DNA of 19,159 nt from Nitrospirota bacterium (GCA_016214375.1 JACROQ010000057.1:1-19159); one strand, 5' to 3'. Numbered from the stretch's first letter, positions 1 to 7,847 are shown. Numbers and translations are program-made. The notes: generated from the sequence alone by a model not told the origin.

Positions 1-53
1 AATGCCCATAACTCTTTTTCAAATTGCAGCTTTAAATCGTTCAGTAGTTTCAA
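1..53 (-). CDS. Possible 5' end of an unidentified gene, cut by the window edge
   Basis: On the minus strand a TTG at 53-51 is preceded by a strong AGGAGG ribosome binding site (bases 58-63) at about 4 nt spacing, and the frame stays open to the window edge. It gives about 17 residues beginning (M)KLLNDLKLQFEKELWA, a charged, helix-like start. The same frame is also open for 15 codons upstream of the TTG, so it could instead be the interior of a broken gene. I do not recognise a family. Only the ribosome binding site and the open frame support the call. Confidence 0.3.
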   Translation of the reverse strand, partial: MKLLNDLKLQFEKELWA

Positions 54-109
54 GGTTTCCTCCTGTTTTGATTTTTCCGCAATTATAGCATTTTCTCTTT
101 ATTTATTAA

Positions 110-346
110 AGGATTATAGTTTATACACAGACTCTAATTAAGGGTCATGATACCTATACGGCCATTGAGTGTAAGTGGTCTGCCTCAGAATTTGACGCGA
201 AGAATATAAGAGCCTTCAGAAGACAGTATCCCAAGGGAGACACCTATTTAGTTGCAAGGGATGTCGAGAGGTCCTATCCGCGATCCTATGATGGGATTCA
301 TGTAAAAGTCGTCAATCTCTCAGCCCTGGTAGATGCGATAGTCTGA
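110..346 (+). pseudogene. C-terminal remnant of a DUF4143-type AAA ATPase
   Basis: The frame from 110 to the TGA at 344-346 has no start codon context and is closed upstream by a TAA at 107-109. Its translation has the typical end of the DUF4143 C-terminal domain found in AAA ATPases of the 'ATP-binding protein' family: an IECKWSASEFDAKNIRAFRR segment, then a YPKGDTYLVARDV segment, and a final hydrophobic strand. The ATPase core (usually about 300 residues with Walker A and B) and most of DUF4143 are absent, and the sequence left of about 140 does not look like the family. This is a 5'-truncated relic. Family recognition is from memory of the motif; truncation is seen directly. A G-rich run (346-360) follows the stop. 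Confidence 0.65.
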
Positions 347-389
347 GGGGGGGTGGGGGGCATGTGAGTACATTAACAGGAGGTGCAAC

Positions 390-518
390 ATGATGAAAAG
401 AATATTTCCTTACAAAAAAATCCAATTGTGTCGCCGGAATTGCCCGAATTGCCAGGAAGCCTTTCAATGCGGGTTGCATCATAGGAGTAGCAGATCAAGT
501 GTTCTTTGTCAGTTATGA
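390..518 (+). CDS. Short cysteine-rich ORF, possibly frameshifted at an A7 run
   Basis: An ATG-ATG start at 390 follows a good AGGAGG ribosome binding site (379-384) and opens a 42-residue frame with five cysteines, starting MMKRIFPYKK. At the A7 run (414-420), reading with one A fewer gives a different and more protein-like continuation: 59 residues in all, ending at a TAA at 568-570. It contains hydrophobic stretches (CIIGVADQVFFVSYDC) and a Cys-rich end (CISTCFCYGNG). That version would overlap the 3' end of the convergent c-di-GMP gene by a few bases. I recognise neither product. It could be a small cysteine-rich secreted or modified peptide, a decayed gene, or chance. Confidence 0.3.
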   Translation: MMKRIFPYKKIQLCRRNCPNCQEAFQCGLHHRSSRSSVLCQL

Positions 519-559
519 CTGCATCAGTACCTGCTTCTGCTATGGCAACGGTTTAAGAC

Positions 560-3500
560 TTAGTTTTTAATGGCACGAGACTTAAGACTTGATCCTACAA
601 AAGGTGCCGGTTTGCCACTGTAATAGCCCTGGACTAAATCTACCCCGTATTCTCTAAGAAGATCCAGGGTCTCCTTAGTCTCAACAAATTCTGCTATGGT
701 CTTAATACCCATTCCCTTTGCAACATTTATGATGGACTTAACAAAAAGCTGGTCTGTAGGACTCGCATAAAGTTTTTTTACAAAGGCTCCATCTATTTTT
801 ATATAATCCACTTCCATCATCTTTAAATATAGAAATGAGCTGAAACCTACCCCGAAATCATCGAGTGCAAAATGGCACCCCATATCTTTAACTGCCTTGA
901 TAAATTTGATAGCATTGTCCATGTGTTGGACTGCCGCTGTTTCCGTTATCTCAAAAACAAGATAGTCAGGGTCAGCGCCTGTCTCATTTATCTTGGACTG
1001 GATAAAGGATAAGAATCCTTCATCTCCGAGGTCCCTGCCGGACAGGTTTATGCTAAGAGTTATAATATCCCCCTGGAGACTTTTCTCCGCTTGAACCCTC
1101 ATTGCCTTTTCTATGATTACCCTGTCTATTAAGCCGGTGATCTTGAATCTGTCGGCTACATCGATAAATGTTCCAGGAGAAACTATCGTCTCATCTTTGT
1201 TACGTATTCTTGCGAGCGCCTCATAGTGGCAGACCTTATTATTACTAAGATCTAAAATGGGCTGGAACCATGGTTCAAAACGGTCATCTTCAATGGCCTT
1301 AAGTATAAACTCCTTCCATTCGATATTTGAGTGGATATGCTCTAAATCATGGTCTGTGGGATCGAAGATGTGGCATCTATTCCCTCCCATATCCTTTGCC
1401 CGGGACATCGCGATATCGGCGTATTTAAGTAGTTCACTTGTTGTATTCCCATGGTTGGGGTATAAGACAATACCGATACTGGCAGTTATCCGGCCCGGCA
1501 ATCCAAGGAAGTGGAGCCCCTCCAATCTTTCTCTTATCTCTTCTGAAGCGCTTAACCCTTCACTTTCATCCCTTTGAGGTAATAAAATGGCAAATTCATC
1601 ACTGGCAAGATAGGCTACGATGCTTTCTTCTCCCATTGGACCCATAGGGGAGGTGTCAATATCCTTAATTGTATTTTGTAACAATTTTGCGACGGTACAT
1701 AATATTTCATCTCCCGTGTTATGTCCGTATGTATCGTTAATAAATCTGAACTGGTCCAGATCAATCAGGAGGAGAACACCGGTCTCATTTGCGTCTTTAG
1801 CATGGTATATCCACCTATTCAGCAGAATAAGAAAGTGTGTCCGATTTACAAGACCTGTCAGTGCATCATATGCTCTGAGGTGTCTTATGCTCTCTTCTGC
1901 CCCTATCTTCTCAGTAATATCTTCCTGAATCGCAAGGAAATTGATAATATCCCCTTTCTCATTTTTAACAGGGGAGATGATCGTGTTGACCCAGAAGTAC
2001 TCTCCATTCTTCTTTTTATTTTTAAATACACCTCTCCAGATTTTTCCTCCAGTAATGGTTCTCCATAATTCCTTGTACTGCACTGCTGTTGTTTCTCCTG
2101 ACATGAGTATCCTTGGATTCCGGCCTATCGCCTCCTTTTTTGAGTATCCGGTTAATTGCTCGAACTGGGGGTTTACATATTCGATATTGCCATCAGGATC
2201 TGTTATATAGATAATATTGACACTGTGTTCAATCCCGGCAGAAAGCCTTCTTAAGTCGGCCTCATCCCGCTTGCGCTCTATCAGTGTAAATGCCTGGGTT
2301 ATCTGGTCGCCTACCTCAGATGCAAAAGTTTCCTCATCCGGAGACCACCTTCGCTTCTCACCTGTCTGCCCAATGCATAGGATACCCACAAGTTTACCGG
2401 ATAGGCGGATAGGTACAACCAGCTTCGATACAATACCAAAAGGAATAAGATATTCATTACTTAACTCTCTGATTCTCAAATCAGTCTGAGCATCGTATGC
2501 CGCAATGACCCTCTCTTTTTCAATGACAACGAGAAAATCCTCATGCTGATCTATGCTAAGAATAGCCCCGCTTGAGTGGGTACCGGATGTCTTCTCAAAT
2601 TGGTCAAGGGATTTCAATTCTTTTCTGTCTTCACTCAGGGAAAATACAAATACCCGTTCTACATTTAGGGTCTTTGCGGTAACCTCTGTAATAAAATGGA
2701 GCGCACTATTAAGACTATCAGTCAGTAAGGGAATCGTGGTAGCAAGTTTAACTACGGCAGCCTGCTGGCGGGCCATACGATCACGTGTTGCATGGTCCTT
2801 CTCTTCGGTTAGTTTACGATCTGTTATATCTCTGGCTACCCCATGAATCGCTACTGTCTTGCCTTCATCATTTAAGATGGGTACAACCTTATCTTCAAAC
2901 CATAAGTATTTCTTTGTTTCTTTATGCCTGAGACGGTACTCTCGAACATCGGCCTTATGACCTTCAAATATTTTTTTTGTAATATCAACCACAGCGGTAA
3001 TGTCGTCCGGGTGAATTATCCTGGACCAGAGTCGGGGGTCGTTCATGAATTCTTCCGGCCTGTAACCGATAAGGGAGAGGGTGTTCATGCTCAGAAACTC
3101 CACATTTCCGGCAAAGGGGTCATCCTCTATGGTGACCTTGTAAATAATATCATTTACATTTTCAACAAGCCTCCGGTAATTTTCTTCACTCTTTTTGATT
3201 ACTCTCATATTTGTACTAATATCAGCGGCCATGCGGTTGAAGGAATCACTGAGTACTCCGATCTCGTCATTTGTCCTGGCGGCTAACTGGATATCATAGT
3301 TACCACTGGCGATATCCTTTGAGGTGTCAGCAATTCTCTTAATAGGATTCACTACAACTCTTAAAAAGAGAAGTAACAGTCCCCCAATAAGTGTGGCGAC
3401 AAGAGCTCCTGCTAAGATCGTACTTCTCAATATCTCCCTTGAAGGAGCATAGACCTCATCCGCATTAACTTCAACCATAAGGGTCCATTTCAATGATGGA

Positions 3501-4327
3501 ATGCATATAGACGCACCTGCCACCAACACATCCCGGTAATTTTTGTAAAATCCGGTTATCTCTTTATTTGATTGAAGGCAAGCCCGAACGGCCTCTGTGT
3601 CTACTTTCTGCTTTAAGACAGCATTCTTTGCAGATATAGAATCTGTAATCAATAGCTTGTCCTTATTTACAATATAGGCATCCATGGTCTTTCGTTTTCC
3701 TTTATCCCAGGAAATAGCTCCAAGTTCCTTTGCAAGTTCGCCGGACAACACTTTATTAATGTCCGATAGAAGAATGAAGTTGACAAGTACACCTATATGC
3801 TTTCTTGTACCGCTGCTTAAAATAGGAGTGGAGATCGCCAGTTCAGGCGCGTCAGGATGAAAGGTTTTTGACTCTGTTATAGAAACCCCATTTTTACCAT
3901 TTAGGAAAAAGGGTTGATCAGACATATCTTTTCCGATTAAAGAATTATATGTTGAAATTACGATGTGCCCATCCAGGGAGAGGACATGCATGTCGTGAAT
4001 GGTACTGTCCAGGACCATTTTATTTTTAGAAATATGTTCATTCAGACCAGCAACAGCCGCTGCATTCCCCCGGATGATTTCCTGGAGCGAATTTGTTATG
4101 AAGCCGTCGCTTGAAAAATCTTGTGCCCGGCGCCTTGACATCTCAAGGAACTGGTATATCTGCCCCTCATAGGCCCCTGCAAGGGCTGTCAGGTCGTTGA
4201 GAGCATTCTCTTCCAGATGTCTCCTGTTTTTATAGTAGTTAATAATGAAAACAATAAGTATCGGTAGGAGGATAATAGTAACCGCCAGGAGGGCCTTCTG
4301 GGATAGTGATAAGGTATTCTTCTTCAT
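560..4327 (-). CDS. Membrane-bound c-di-GMP phosphodiesterase (dCache-HAMP-PAS-GAF-PAS-GGDEF-EAL)
   Basis: A 1255-residue inner-membrane signalling protein. TM1 is at about 11-30, a periplasmic dCache-like sensor at about 31-298, TM2 at about 302-323, HAMP at about 323-375, a PAS/PAC unit at about 383-505 (IIHPDD, ARDITDRK), GAF at about 535-685, a second PAS at about 695-808 (ITDPDGNIEYVN, QEDITEK), GGDEF at about 818-990 and EAL at about 1005-1245. The GGDEF signature reads ASDEF (908-912), so the second glycine needed for GTP binding is lost, and no RxxD inhibitory site is placed before it. The EAL side looks intact: EAL at 1036-1038, SINLS, FEITET, the Asp pair in LDDFG (1156-1157), YIKID, AEFVET and QGYYSGKP. 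Net activity is therefore probably c-di-GMP hydrolysis, with the GGDEF as a possible GTP-sensing module (inference). The gene is divergent from the histidine kinase and appears more AT-rich than the rest of the window. The ribosome binding site (AGGAA) is weak. Confidence 0.93.
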   Translation of the reverse strand: MKKNTLSLSQKALLAVTIILLPILIVFIINYYKNRRHLEENALNDLTALAGAYEGQIYQFLEMSRRRAQDFSSDGFITNSLQEIIRGNAAAVAGLNEHISKNKMVLDSTIHDMHVLSLDGHIVISTYNSLIGKDMSDQPFFLNGKNGVSITESKTFHPDAPELAISTPILSSGTRKHIGVLVNFILLSDINKVLSGELAKELGAISWDKGKRKTMDAYIVNKDKLLITDSISAKNAVLKQKVDTEAVRACLQSNKEITGFYKNYRDVLVAGASICIPSLKWTLMVEVNADEVYAPSREILRSTILAGALVATLIGGLLLLFLRVVVNPIKRIADTSKDIASGNYDIQLAARTNDEIGVLSDSFNRMAADISTNMRVIKKSEENYRRLVENVNDIIYKVTIEDDPFAGNVEFLSMNTLSLIGYRPEEFMNDPRLWSRIIHPDDITAVVDITKKIFEGHKADVREYRLRHKETKKYLWFEDKVVPILNDEGKTVAIHGVARDITDRKLTEEKDHATRDRMARQQAAVVKLATTIPLLTDSLNSALHFITEVTAKTLNVERVFVFSLSEDRKELKSLDQFEKTSGTHSSGAILSIDQHEDFLVVIEKERVIAAYDAQTDLRIRELSNEYLIPFGIVSKLVVPIRLSGKLVGILCIGQTGEKRRWSPDEETFASEVGDQITQAFTLIERKRDEADLRRLSAGIEHSVNIIYITDPDGNIEYVNPQFEQLTGYSKKEAIGRNPRILMSGETTAVQYKELWRTITGGKIWRGVFKNKKKNGEYFWVNTIISPVKNEKGDIINFLAIQEDITEKIGAEESIRHLRAYDALTGLVNRTHFLILLNRWIYHAKDANETGVLLLIDLDQFRFINDTYGHNTGDEILCTVAKLLQNTIKDIDTSPMGPMGEESIVAYLASDEFAILLPQRDESEGLSASEEIRERLEGLHFLGLPGRITASIGIVLYPNHGNTTSELLKYADIAMSRAKDMGGNRCHIFDPTDHDLEHIHSNIEWKEFILKAIEDDRFEPWFQPILDLSNNKVCHYEALARIRNKDETIVSPGTFIDVADRFKITGLIDRVIIEKAMRVQAEKSLQGDIITLSINLSGRDLGDEGFLSFIQSKINETGADPDYLVFEITETAAVQHMDNAIKFIKAVKDMGCHFALDDFGVGFSSFLYLKMMEVDYIKIDGAFVKKLYASPTDQLFVKSIINVAKGMGIKTIAEFVETKETLDLLREYGVDLVQGYYSGKPAPFVGSSLKSRAIKN

Positions 4328-4915
4328 TTACATATTCCTATGACCGGGAAAACACCATTTTTAAAAAACGTATCAACCTTTCTACCCCTTTATTATTAAC
4401 TATAACAAGGCAGACACGATATTGTAAATCGCCCGAAAGGATGTTTTTAGGGGCTAAAAATGGGGATTATCCCCCATACGGATGAAATCCAATTCCAGTA
4501 ACTTTATCAAAAGAACATCAACCGAACGTGGCAAGACTTAAGCTGGTGAATAACCCGGATAGTAAAGTGGAATGGATCGTCTCAGTCTCAATGCTTAGCG
4601 AAGGTTGATGGCCTCGTAAAAAGTCCTTCACTGTCACCCTGAGCGAAGCGAAGGGTCTGATCACCCATTGTTTTATCAGATTCTTCGCTCCGCTCAGAAT
4701 GACAAATAGTGCTTCTGGCGACTTTTTACGAGTTCATCAAGGTTGGGATGTAGAAAATGTTTTTCAAATTGTCCCGCATGAGGAGAGAAAGGCTAAACAC
4801 AAGCTAAATTTATTCACGATTACTTTGCCCTTTAATTTTTTCCTCTATTAAGGTAAAATAAGGACCTGTATCCAGCCTGTTACCTCTTTGTTATTGTGAA
4901 AATCAGGGAGGGTCT
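4328..4915. other. 588-bp divergent intergenic region with one MITE-like repeat
   Basis: No ORF with credible coding character lies between the divergent c-di-GMP gene and the kinase gene. It holds a small imperfect hairpin at 4460-4477, a weak GG-N10-GC sigma-54-like match at 4529-4543, and the 132-bp palindromic element at 4607-4738. Promoters for both flanking genes must lie here, but I see no convincing -35/-10 pair. A GGGAGG ribosome binding site sits just before the kinase start. Confidence 0.6.
4607..4738. repeat. 132-bp palindromic MITE-like element, copy 1
   Basis: The ends form an inverted repeat: GATGGCCTCGTAAAAAGTC on the left, with GACTTTTTACGAGTTCATC on the right. An inner imperfect inverted repeat pairs the region around CCCTGAGCGAAGCGAAGGG with TTCTTCGCTCCGCTCAGAA. 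AAGGTT occurs immediately on both sides (4601-4606 and 4739-4744), consistent with a target-site duplication. By hand alignment copy 2 (7640-7771) differs at about 13 of 130 positions with no gaps. The element has no ORF, so it would have to be mobilised in trans. The folded RNA could also act as a terminator or processing site. Confidence 0.85.
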
Positions 4916-6103
4916 ATGTTTCTGGCTAAAATATCCTCAAAGATGAGCCTGAGGAGTAAAATCTCAGGGATGCTGGTGTTGATCATCCTCATGGTAGCAG
5001 TCTCTCTCAGCCTCCTTGTCCTCAAGGAAGCCGATGCAACGTTAAAGTTTAATCTGCTGGTCGCTACCTTCATCCTGAGCCTTTTAGGGGTGGTTACAGG
5101 GATTGTCCTGGCCGAGCGTGTCACAAGACCTTTAAAGAGGCTGATGTACCATGTCAATGCATTAAGCAGGGGCAGGTTGGCAGAGAGGATGGAGATGACC
5201 GCAGGCGGAGAGATAGGGGAACTGGCAAGGGCCTTTGACCATATGGCCACAGAACTGGACAGGCGGATTAACGAGATCATGGATGCTAAAGAGCATCTTG
5301 AGAACTTGCTGTGCGAAGAGAGGAAGATGAGACAGGAGATGGAGCGTTCTAAGCGGTTGTCGGATATCGGGGAGTTTGCAGCGGTGATGGCCCACGAGAT
5401 CAGAAATCCGCTCGCGCGGGTGATGATGGGGGCGTATGCCTTAAAGGATGACTCCATGGACGCAGAGGAGGGGGAGGAGGCCCTGGATAATATCCTGAAA
5501 GGTGTAGAGAATCTGAACCGCTTAGTGACGGAATTGCTCAACTACACCGGAAAGGTGGAACTGCAGAGATATGCAGCGCAGGTCTGGCGTGTGCTGGATG
5601 CCTCCCTCTTAAACCTGAAAGAGGAGATAGACAGGAGTAAGGTCAAGATCCTCCGCGATGTAGACCCTGATCTTCCCGCAGTGAATATAGATGCCGTAAA
5701 GATAGAGCGGGTATTCCACAACATCATTAAGAATGCCCTGCAGGCCATGCCGGACCGCGGGACACTGAAGATAGAGGCCAGGAGTCAGGGTTCAGAAACT
5801 CAGGGGCAAGTGATCGAGGTCATTTTTTCGGATACAGGGTGCGGTATCCCCCGGGAAAACATGGGGAGGATATTCAGCCCCTTTTTTACAACGAAAACTG
5901 AGGGGACTGGCTTAGGTTTGGCCCTGGTCTACCGGATCATGGAGGCCCATGGCGGACGGATAGAGGCCGAGAGTGAGGTCGGGGAGGGGAGTGTTTTTCG
6001 CGTCGTTCTGCCTGTTGTACCGTCTGTTGTACCTTCTATTGACACGAGAGTTCCTGGAAGAGAGGGCGGTATCCACGAGGGGTATGGGAGGGGCATGGAA
6101 TGA
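4916..6103 (+). CDS. Membrane sensor histidine kinase with HAMP domain
   Basis: 395 residues. Two transmembrane helices (about 16-36 and 47-66) are separated by only about ten residues, so there is almost no periplasmic sensor. HAMP follows at about 67-120, then a short coiled coil, then the DHp helix with the phospho-accepting His160 in the H-box HEIRNPL. The ATPase domain has an N-box (NIIKNALQAM, 269-278), G1 (DTGCGIP, 306-312), F-box (FSPFFTTK, 320-327) and G2 (GTGLGLAL, 330-337). A roughly 30-residue Val/Pro/Gly-rich tail follows the catalytic domain. The start is set by GGGAGG four bases before the ATG. The stop overlaps the regulator start (ATGA), so the two are translationally coupled and form one phosphorelay. 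It resembles NtrB/AtoS/ZraS-type kinases that feed sigma-54 activators. The input signal is unknown and is probably sensed in the membrane or cytoplasm. Confidence 0.95.
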   Translation: MFLAKISSKMSLRSKISGMLVLIILMVAVSLSLLVLKEADATLKFNLLVATFILSLLGVVTGIVLAERVTRPLKRLMYHVNALSRGRLAERMEMTAGGEIGELARAFDHMATELDRRINEIMDAKEHLENLLCEERKMRQEMERSKRLSDIGEFAAVMAHEIRNPLARVMMGAYALKDDSMDAEEGEEALDNILKGVENLNRLVTELLNYTGKVELQRYAAQVWRVLDASLLNLKEEIDRSKVKILRDVDPDLPAVNIDAVKIERVFHNIIKNALQAMPDRGTLKIEARSQGSETQGQVIEVIFSDTGCGIPRENMGRIFSPFFTTKTEGTGLGLALVYRIMEAHGGRIEAESEVGEGSVFRVVLPVVPSVVPSIDTRVPGREGGIHEGYGRGME

Positions 6104-7491
6104 AGAGCCGTATCCTGGTTGTGGATGATCAGGAGGCCTTTGCCCGGCAGATTAAACGGAGATTGGAGAAAGAGGGACACCGGGTGGAGGTCTCCACGGA
6201 TGGGAAAGATGCACTGAGAGTCCTTGAGGAGGAGAGGTTTAATATGGTCATCAGTGACCTGAAGATCCCCCATATGAATGGACTTGAACTCTTAATTACT
6301 GTGAGGGGCAAGTATCCGGATACGGCCTTTATTGTGATGACCGCGTATGGGAGCATCGAGACTGCAGTCGATGCCATGAAGAAAGGGGCCAGTGACTACA
6401 TCACAAAACCCTTCCCGCCTGAAGAGCTTGTCCTCATCGTCAGGAATGTCCTCGAGAAGCAGAGCCTTGTCGATGAGATCAGGGTCTTGCGAAAAGAGGT
6501 GGAGGAGCGGTACAGCTTTGGGAACATCATCGGGAAGAACCCGAAGATGCAGGAGGTCTATGACCTGATCTCGGATGTGGCGGATACGGATGCTACCGTA
6601 TTGATCCGCGGCGAGACAGGGACCGGTAAAGAGTTGGTTGCAAAATCGGTTCACTTCAACAGCAGACGCAGGGATAAGACCTTTGTGAGCCTGAACTGCG
6701 GGGCACTGCCTGAGACCCTCCTCGAGAGTGAGCTCTTCGGATATGAAAAGGGGGCATTCACAGGGGCCTTAAAACAGAAGATCGGGAAGTTTGAGTATGC
6801 GGACAGCGGGACCCTCTTTCTGGATGAGGTCAGTGACCTGTCACCTGCCACCCAGGTCAAGCTCCTGAGGGTATTGCAGGAAAAGTTCATTGAAAGGGTG
6901 GGGGGGAATGGACAGATACCGGTGGATGTGAGGATCATTGCCGCCACGAACAAGAACCTGGAAGAGGAGGTCGCCCAGGGGAGGTTCAGGGAGGATCTGT
7001 ACTACCGGCTGAATGTAGTGCCGTTAAGACTGCCATCCCTCCGGGAGAGGAAGGAAGACATTCCGTTGTTGGCGAAGCACTTCCTTTTGAAATATGCCCA
7101 GATGCTTCACAGAGATATTACGGTAATCTCTCAAGAGGTGCTCACGGAGATGATGGCCTATGACTGGCCAGGCAATGTCCGCCAGCTTGAGAATCTGATA
7201 GAACGGGCCATTATCATGGCAAAAGGGGATGCCATTACCCATATTGACCTGTCGGATGACCCAAGGAAAAAGGCGAAAACCGTGGAGCCCCTGCCAGAGG
7301 ACCTTCCCTTTAAAAGGGCCAAGGAACAGCTCATCAAAGAGTATGAAAAGGTCTATTTTGTAAAGCTCCTGCAGAGATGCAAGGGGAGTATTACAGAGTC
7401 GTCCAAGGCCTCTCACCTGGATATGAAGACGTTGCAAAGAAAGATGAAGGAATATGGATTGAACAAAGGGGATTTTAAAAATAGGGAGTAG
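6100..7491 (+). CDS. NtrC-family sigma-54-dependent response regulator
   Basis: 463 residues with the full three-domain layout. The receiver domain (about 4-118) has acidic residues D9/D10, phospho-acceptor D53 (ISDLKIP), T81 and K103. The AAA+ domain (about 142-378) has Walker A GETGTGKE (171-178), the sigma-54-contacting loop GAFTGA (218-223), Walker B GTLFLDEV (237-244) and the sensor region around YDWPGNVRQLENLIERA. A Fis-type helix-turn-helix lies at about 406-455. All signatures needed for phosphorylation-controlled open-complex formation with sigma-54 RNA polymerase are present. The start overlaps the kinase stop by 4 bases. About 340 bases downstream lies a -24/-12 promoter in front of the molybdoenzyme operon, the obvious candidate target (inference). 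The last codons and the stop are duplicated just downstream. Confidence 0.96.
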   Translation: MKSRILVVDDQEAFARQIKRRLEKEGHRVEVSTDGKDALRVLEEERFNMVISDLKIPHMNGLELLITVRGKYPDTAFIVMTAYGSIETAVDAMKKGASDYITKPFPPEELVLIVRNVLEKQSLVDEIRVLRKEVEERYSFGNIIGKNPKMQEVYDLISDVADTDATVLIRGETGTGKELVAKSVHFNSRRRDKTFVSLNCGALPETLLESELFGYEKGAFTGALKQKIGKFEYADSGTLFLDEVSDLSPATQVKLLRVLQEKFIERVGGNGQIPVDVRIIAATNKNLEEEVAQGRFREDLYYRLNVVPLRLPSLRERKEDIPLLAKHFLLKYAQMLHRDITVISQEVLTEMMAYDWPGNVRQLENLIERAIIMAKGDAITHIDLSDDPRKKAKTVEPLPEDLPFKRAKEQLIKEYEKVYFVKLLQRCKGSITESSKASHLDMKTLQRKMKEYGLNKGDFKNRE

Positions 7492-7543
7492 ATGTCGGAT
7501 TTAATAAAGGGGATTTTAAAAATAGGGAATAGATGTCGAATTT
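7465..7543 (+). repeat. Tandem duplication across the regulator's stop codon
   Basis: A 38-base segment beginning AAAGGGGATTTTAAAAATAG (7465-7502) recurs at 7506-7543 with a period of 41 bases and two or three mismatches. The first copy encodes the regulator's last residues and contains its TAG stop. The second copy is non-coding. Confidence 0.9.
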
Positions 7544-7639
7544 TTCTTCTGACTTTGGACATCTGTTCCCATAAATAATTCAGAATGCCTGCCATGCCGT
7601 TGATACCTCATCGGCAACTATTTCGCGAGAAAACCTTTT

Positions 7640-7771
7640 AATGAACTCGTAAAAAGACCTCAGATGTCACCCTGAGCGAAGCGAAGGGTCTGATAACCCA
7701 TTGTTTTATCAGATTCTTCGCTTTACTCAGAATGACAAATGGTGCTTCTGGCGATTTTTTACGAGTTCATC
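7640..7771. repeat. 132-bp palindromic MITE-like element, copy 2
   Basis: Same element as at 4607-4738, in the same orientation and about 90% identical by hand alignment. Outer ends are ATGAACTCGTAAAAAG and TTTTTTACGAGTTCAT. The core carries CCTGAGCGAAGCGAAGGG opposite ATTCTTCGCTTTACTCAGAA. Flanks are CCTTTT on the left and CTTTTT on the right, a degraded but plausible target-site duplication. It separates the two-component genes from the operon promoter and could insulate them by acting as a hairpin terminator. Confidence 0.85.
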
Positions 7772-7778
7772 CTTTTTA

Positions 7779-7794
7779 ATTTAACCGGTTAAAT
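7779..7794. promoter_or_regulatory. Perfect 16-bp palindrome, candidate activator-binding site
   Basis: ATTTAACCGGTTAAAT is a perfect dyad located about 39 bases upstream of the -24 element of the predicted sigma-54 promoter. Fis-type HTH dimers of NtrC-family activators bind such dyads upstream of -24/-12 promoters, usually somewhat farther away. It is the best visible candidate for the neighbouring regulator's site, but one palindrome without a second copy is weak evidence. Confidence 0.4.
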
Positions 7795-7832
7795 AACTGT
7801 GTGGTGAACCTCCTCTCCGGCACTACTTATGT

Positions 7833-7847
7833 TGGTATGTCTATTGC
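7833..7847 (+). promoter_or_regulatory. Sigma-54 (-24/-12) promoter of the redox operon
   Basis: TGGTATGTCTATTGC matches the family consensus TGGCACG-N4-TTGC at TGG, A, G and the whole TTGC, with the invariant GG and GC in the correct 10-base spacing. The preceding base is T, as preferred. Transcription would start near 7859. It is the only good match I found in the gap, points at the molybdoenzyme gene, and follows a gene for a GAFTGA-containing sigma-54 activator. Confidence 0.65.

Noticed and set aside
346..360. G-rich run as a possible G-quadruplex control element
   Set aside because: Only two G tracts (G8 and G6) separated by a single T, and it follows a pseudogene; nothing supports a function.
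4529..4543. Sigma-54 promoter for the kinase gene (TGGCAAGACTTAAGC)
   Set aside because: The GG-N10-GC spacing is right but the -12 box is AAGC instead of TTGC, and it lies about 370 bases upstream with a MITE in between.
4607..4738. CRISPR or tRNA-like structure at the palindromes
   Set aside because: The repeats are dispersed rather than arrayed with spacers, and no cloverleaf, anticodon arm or CCA end can be drawn.
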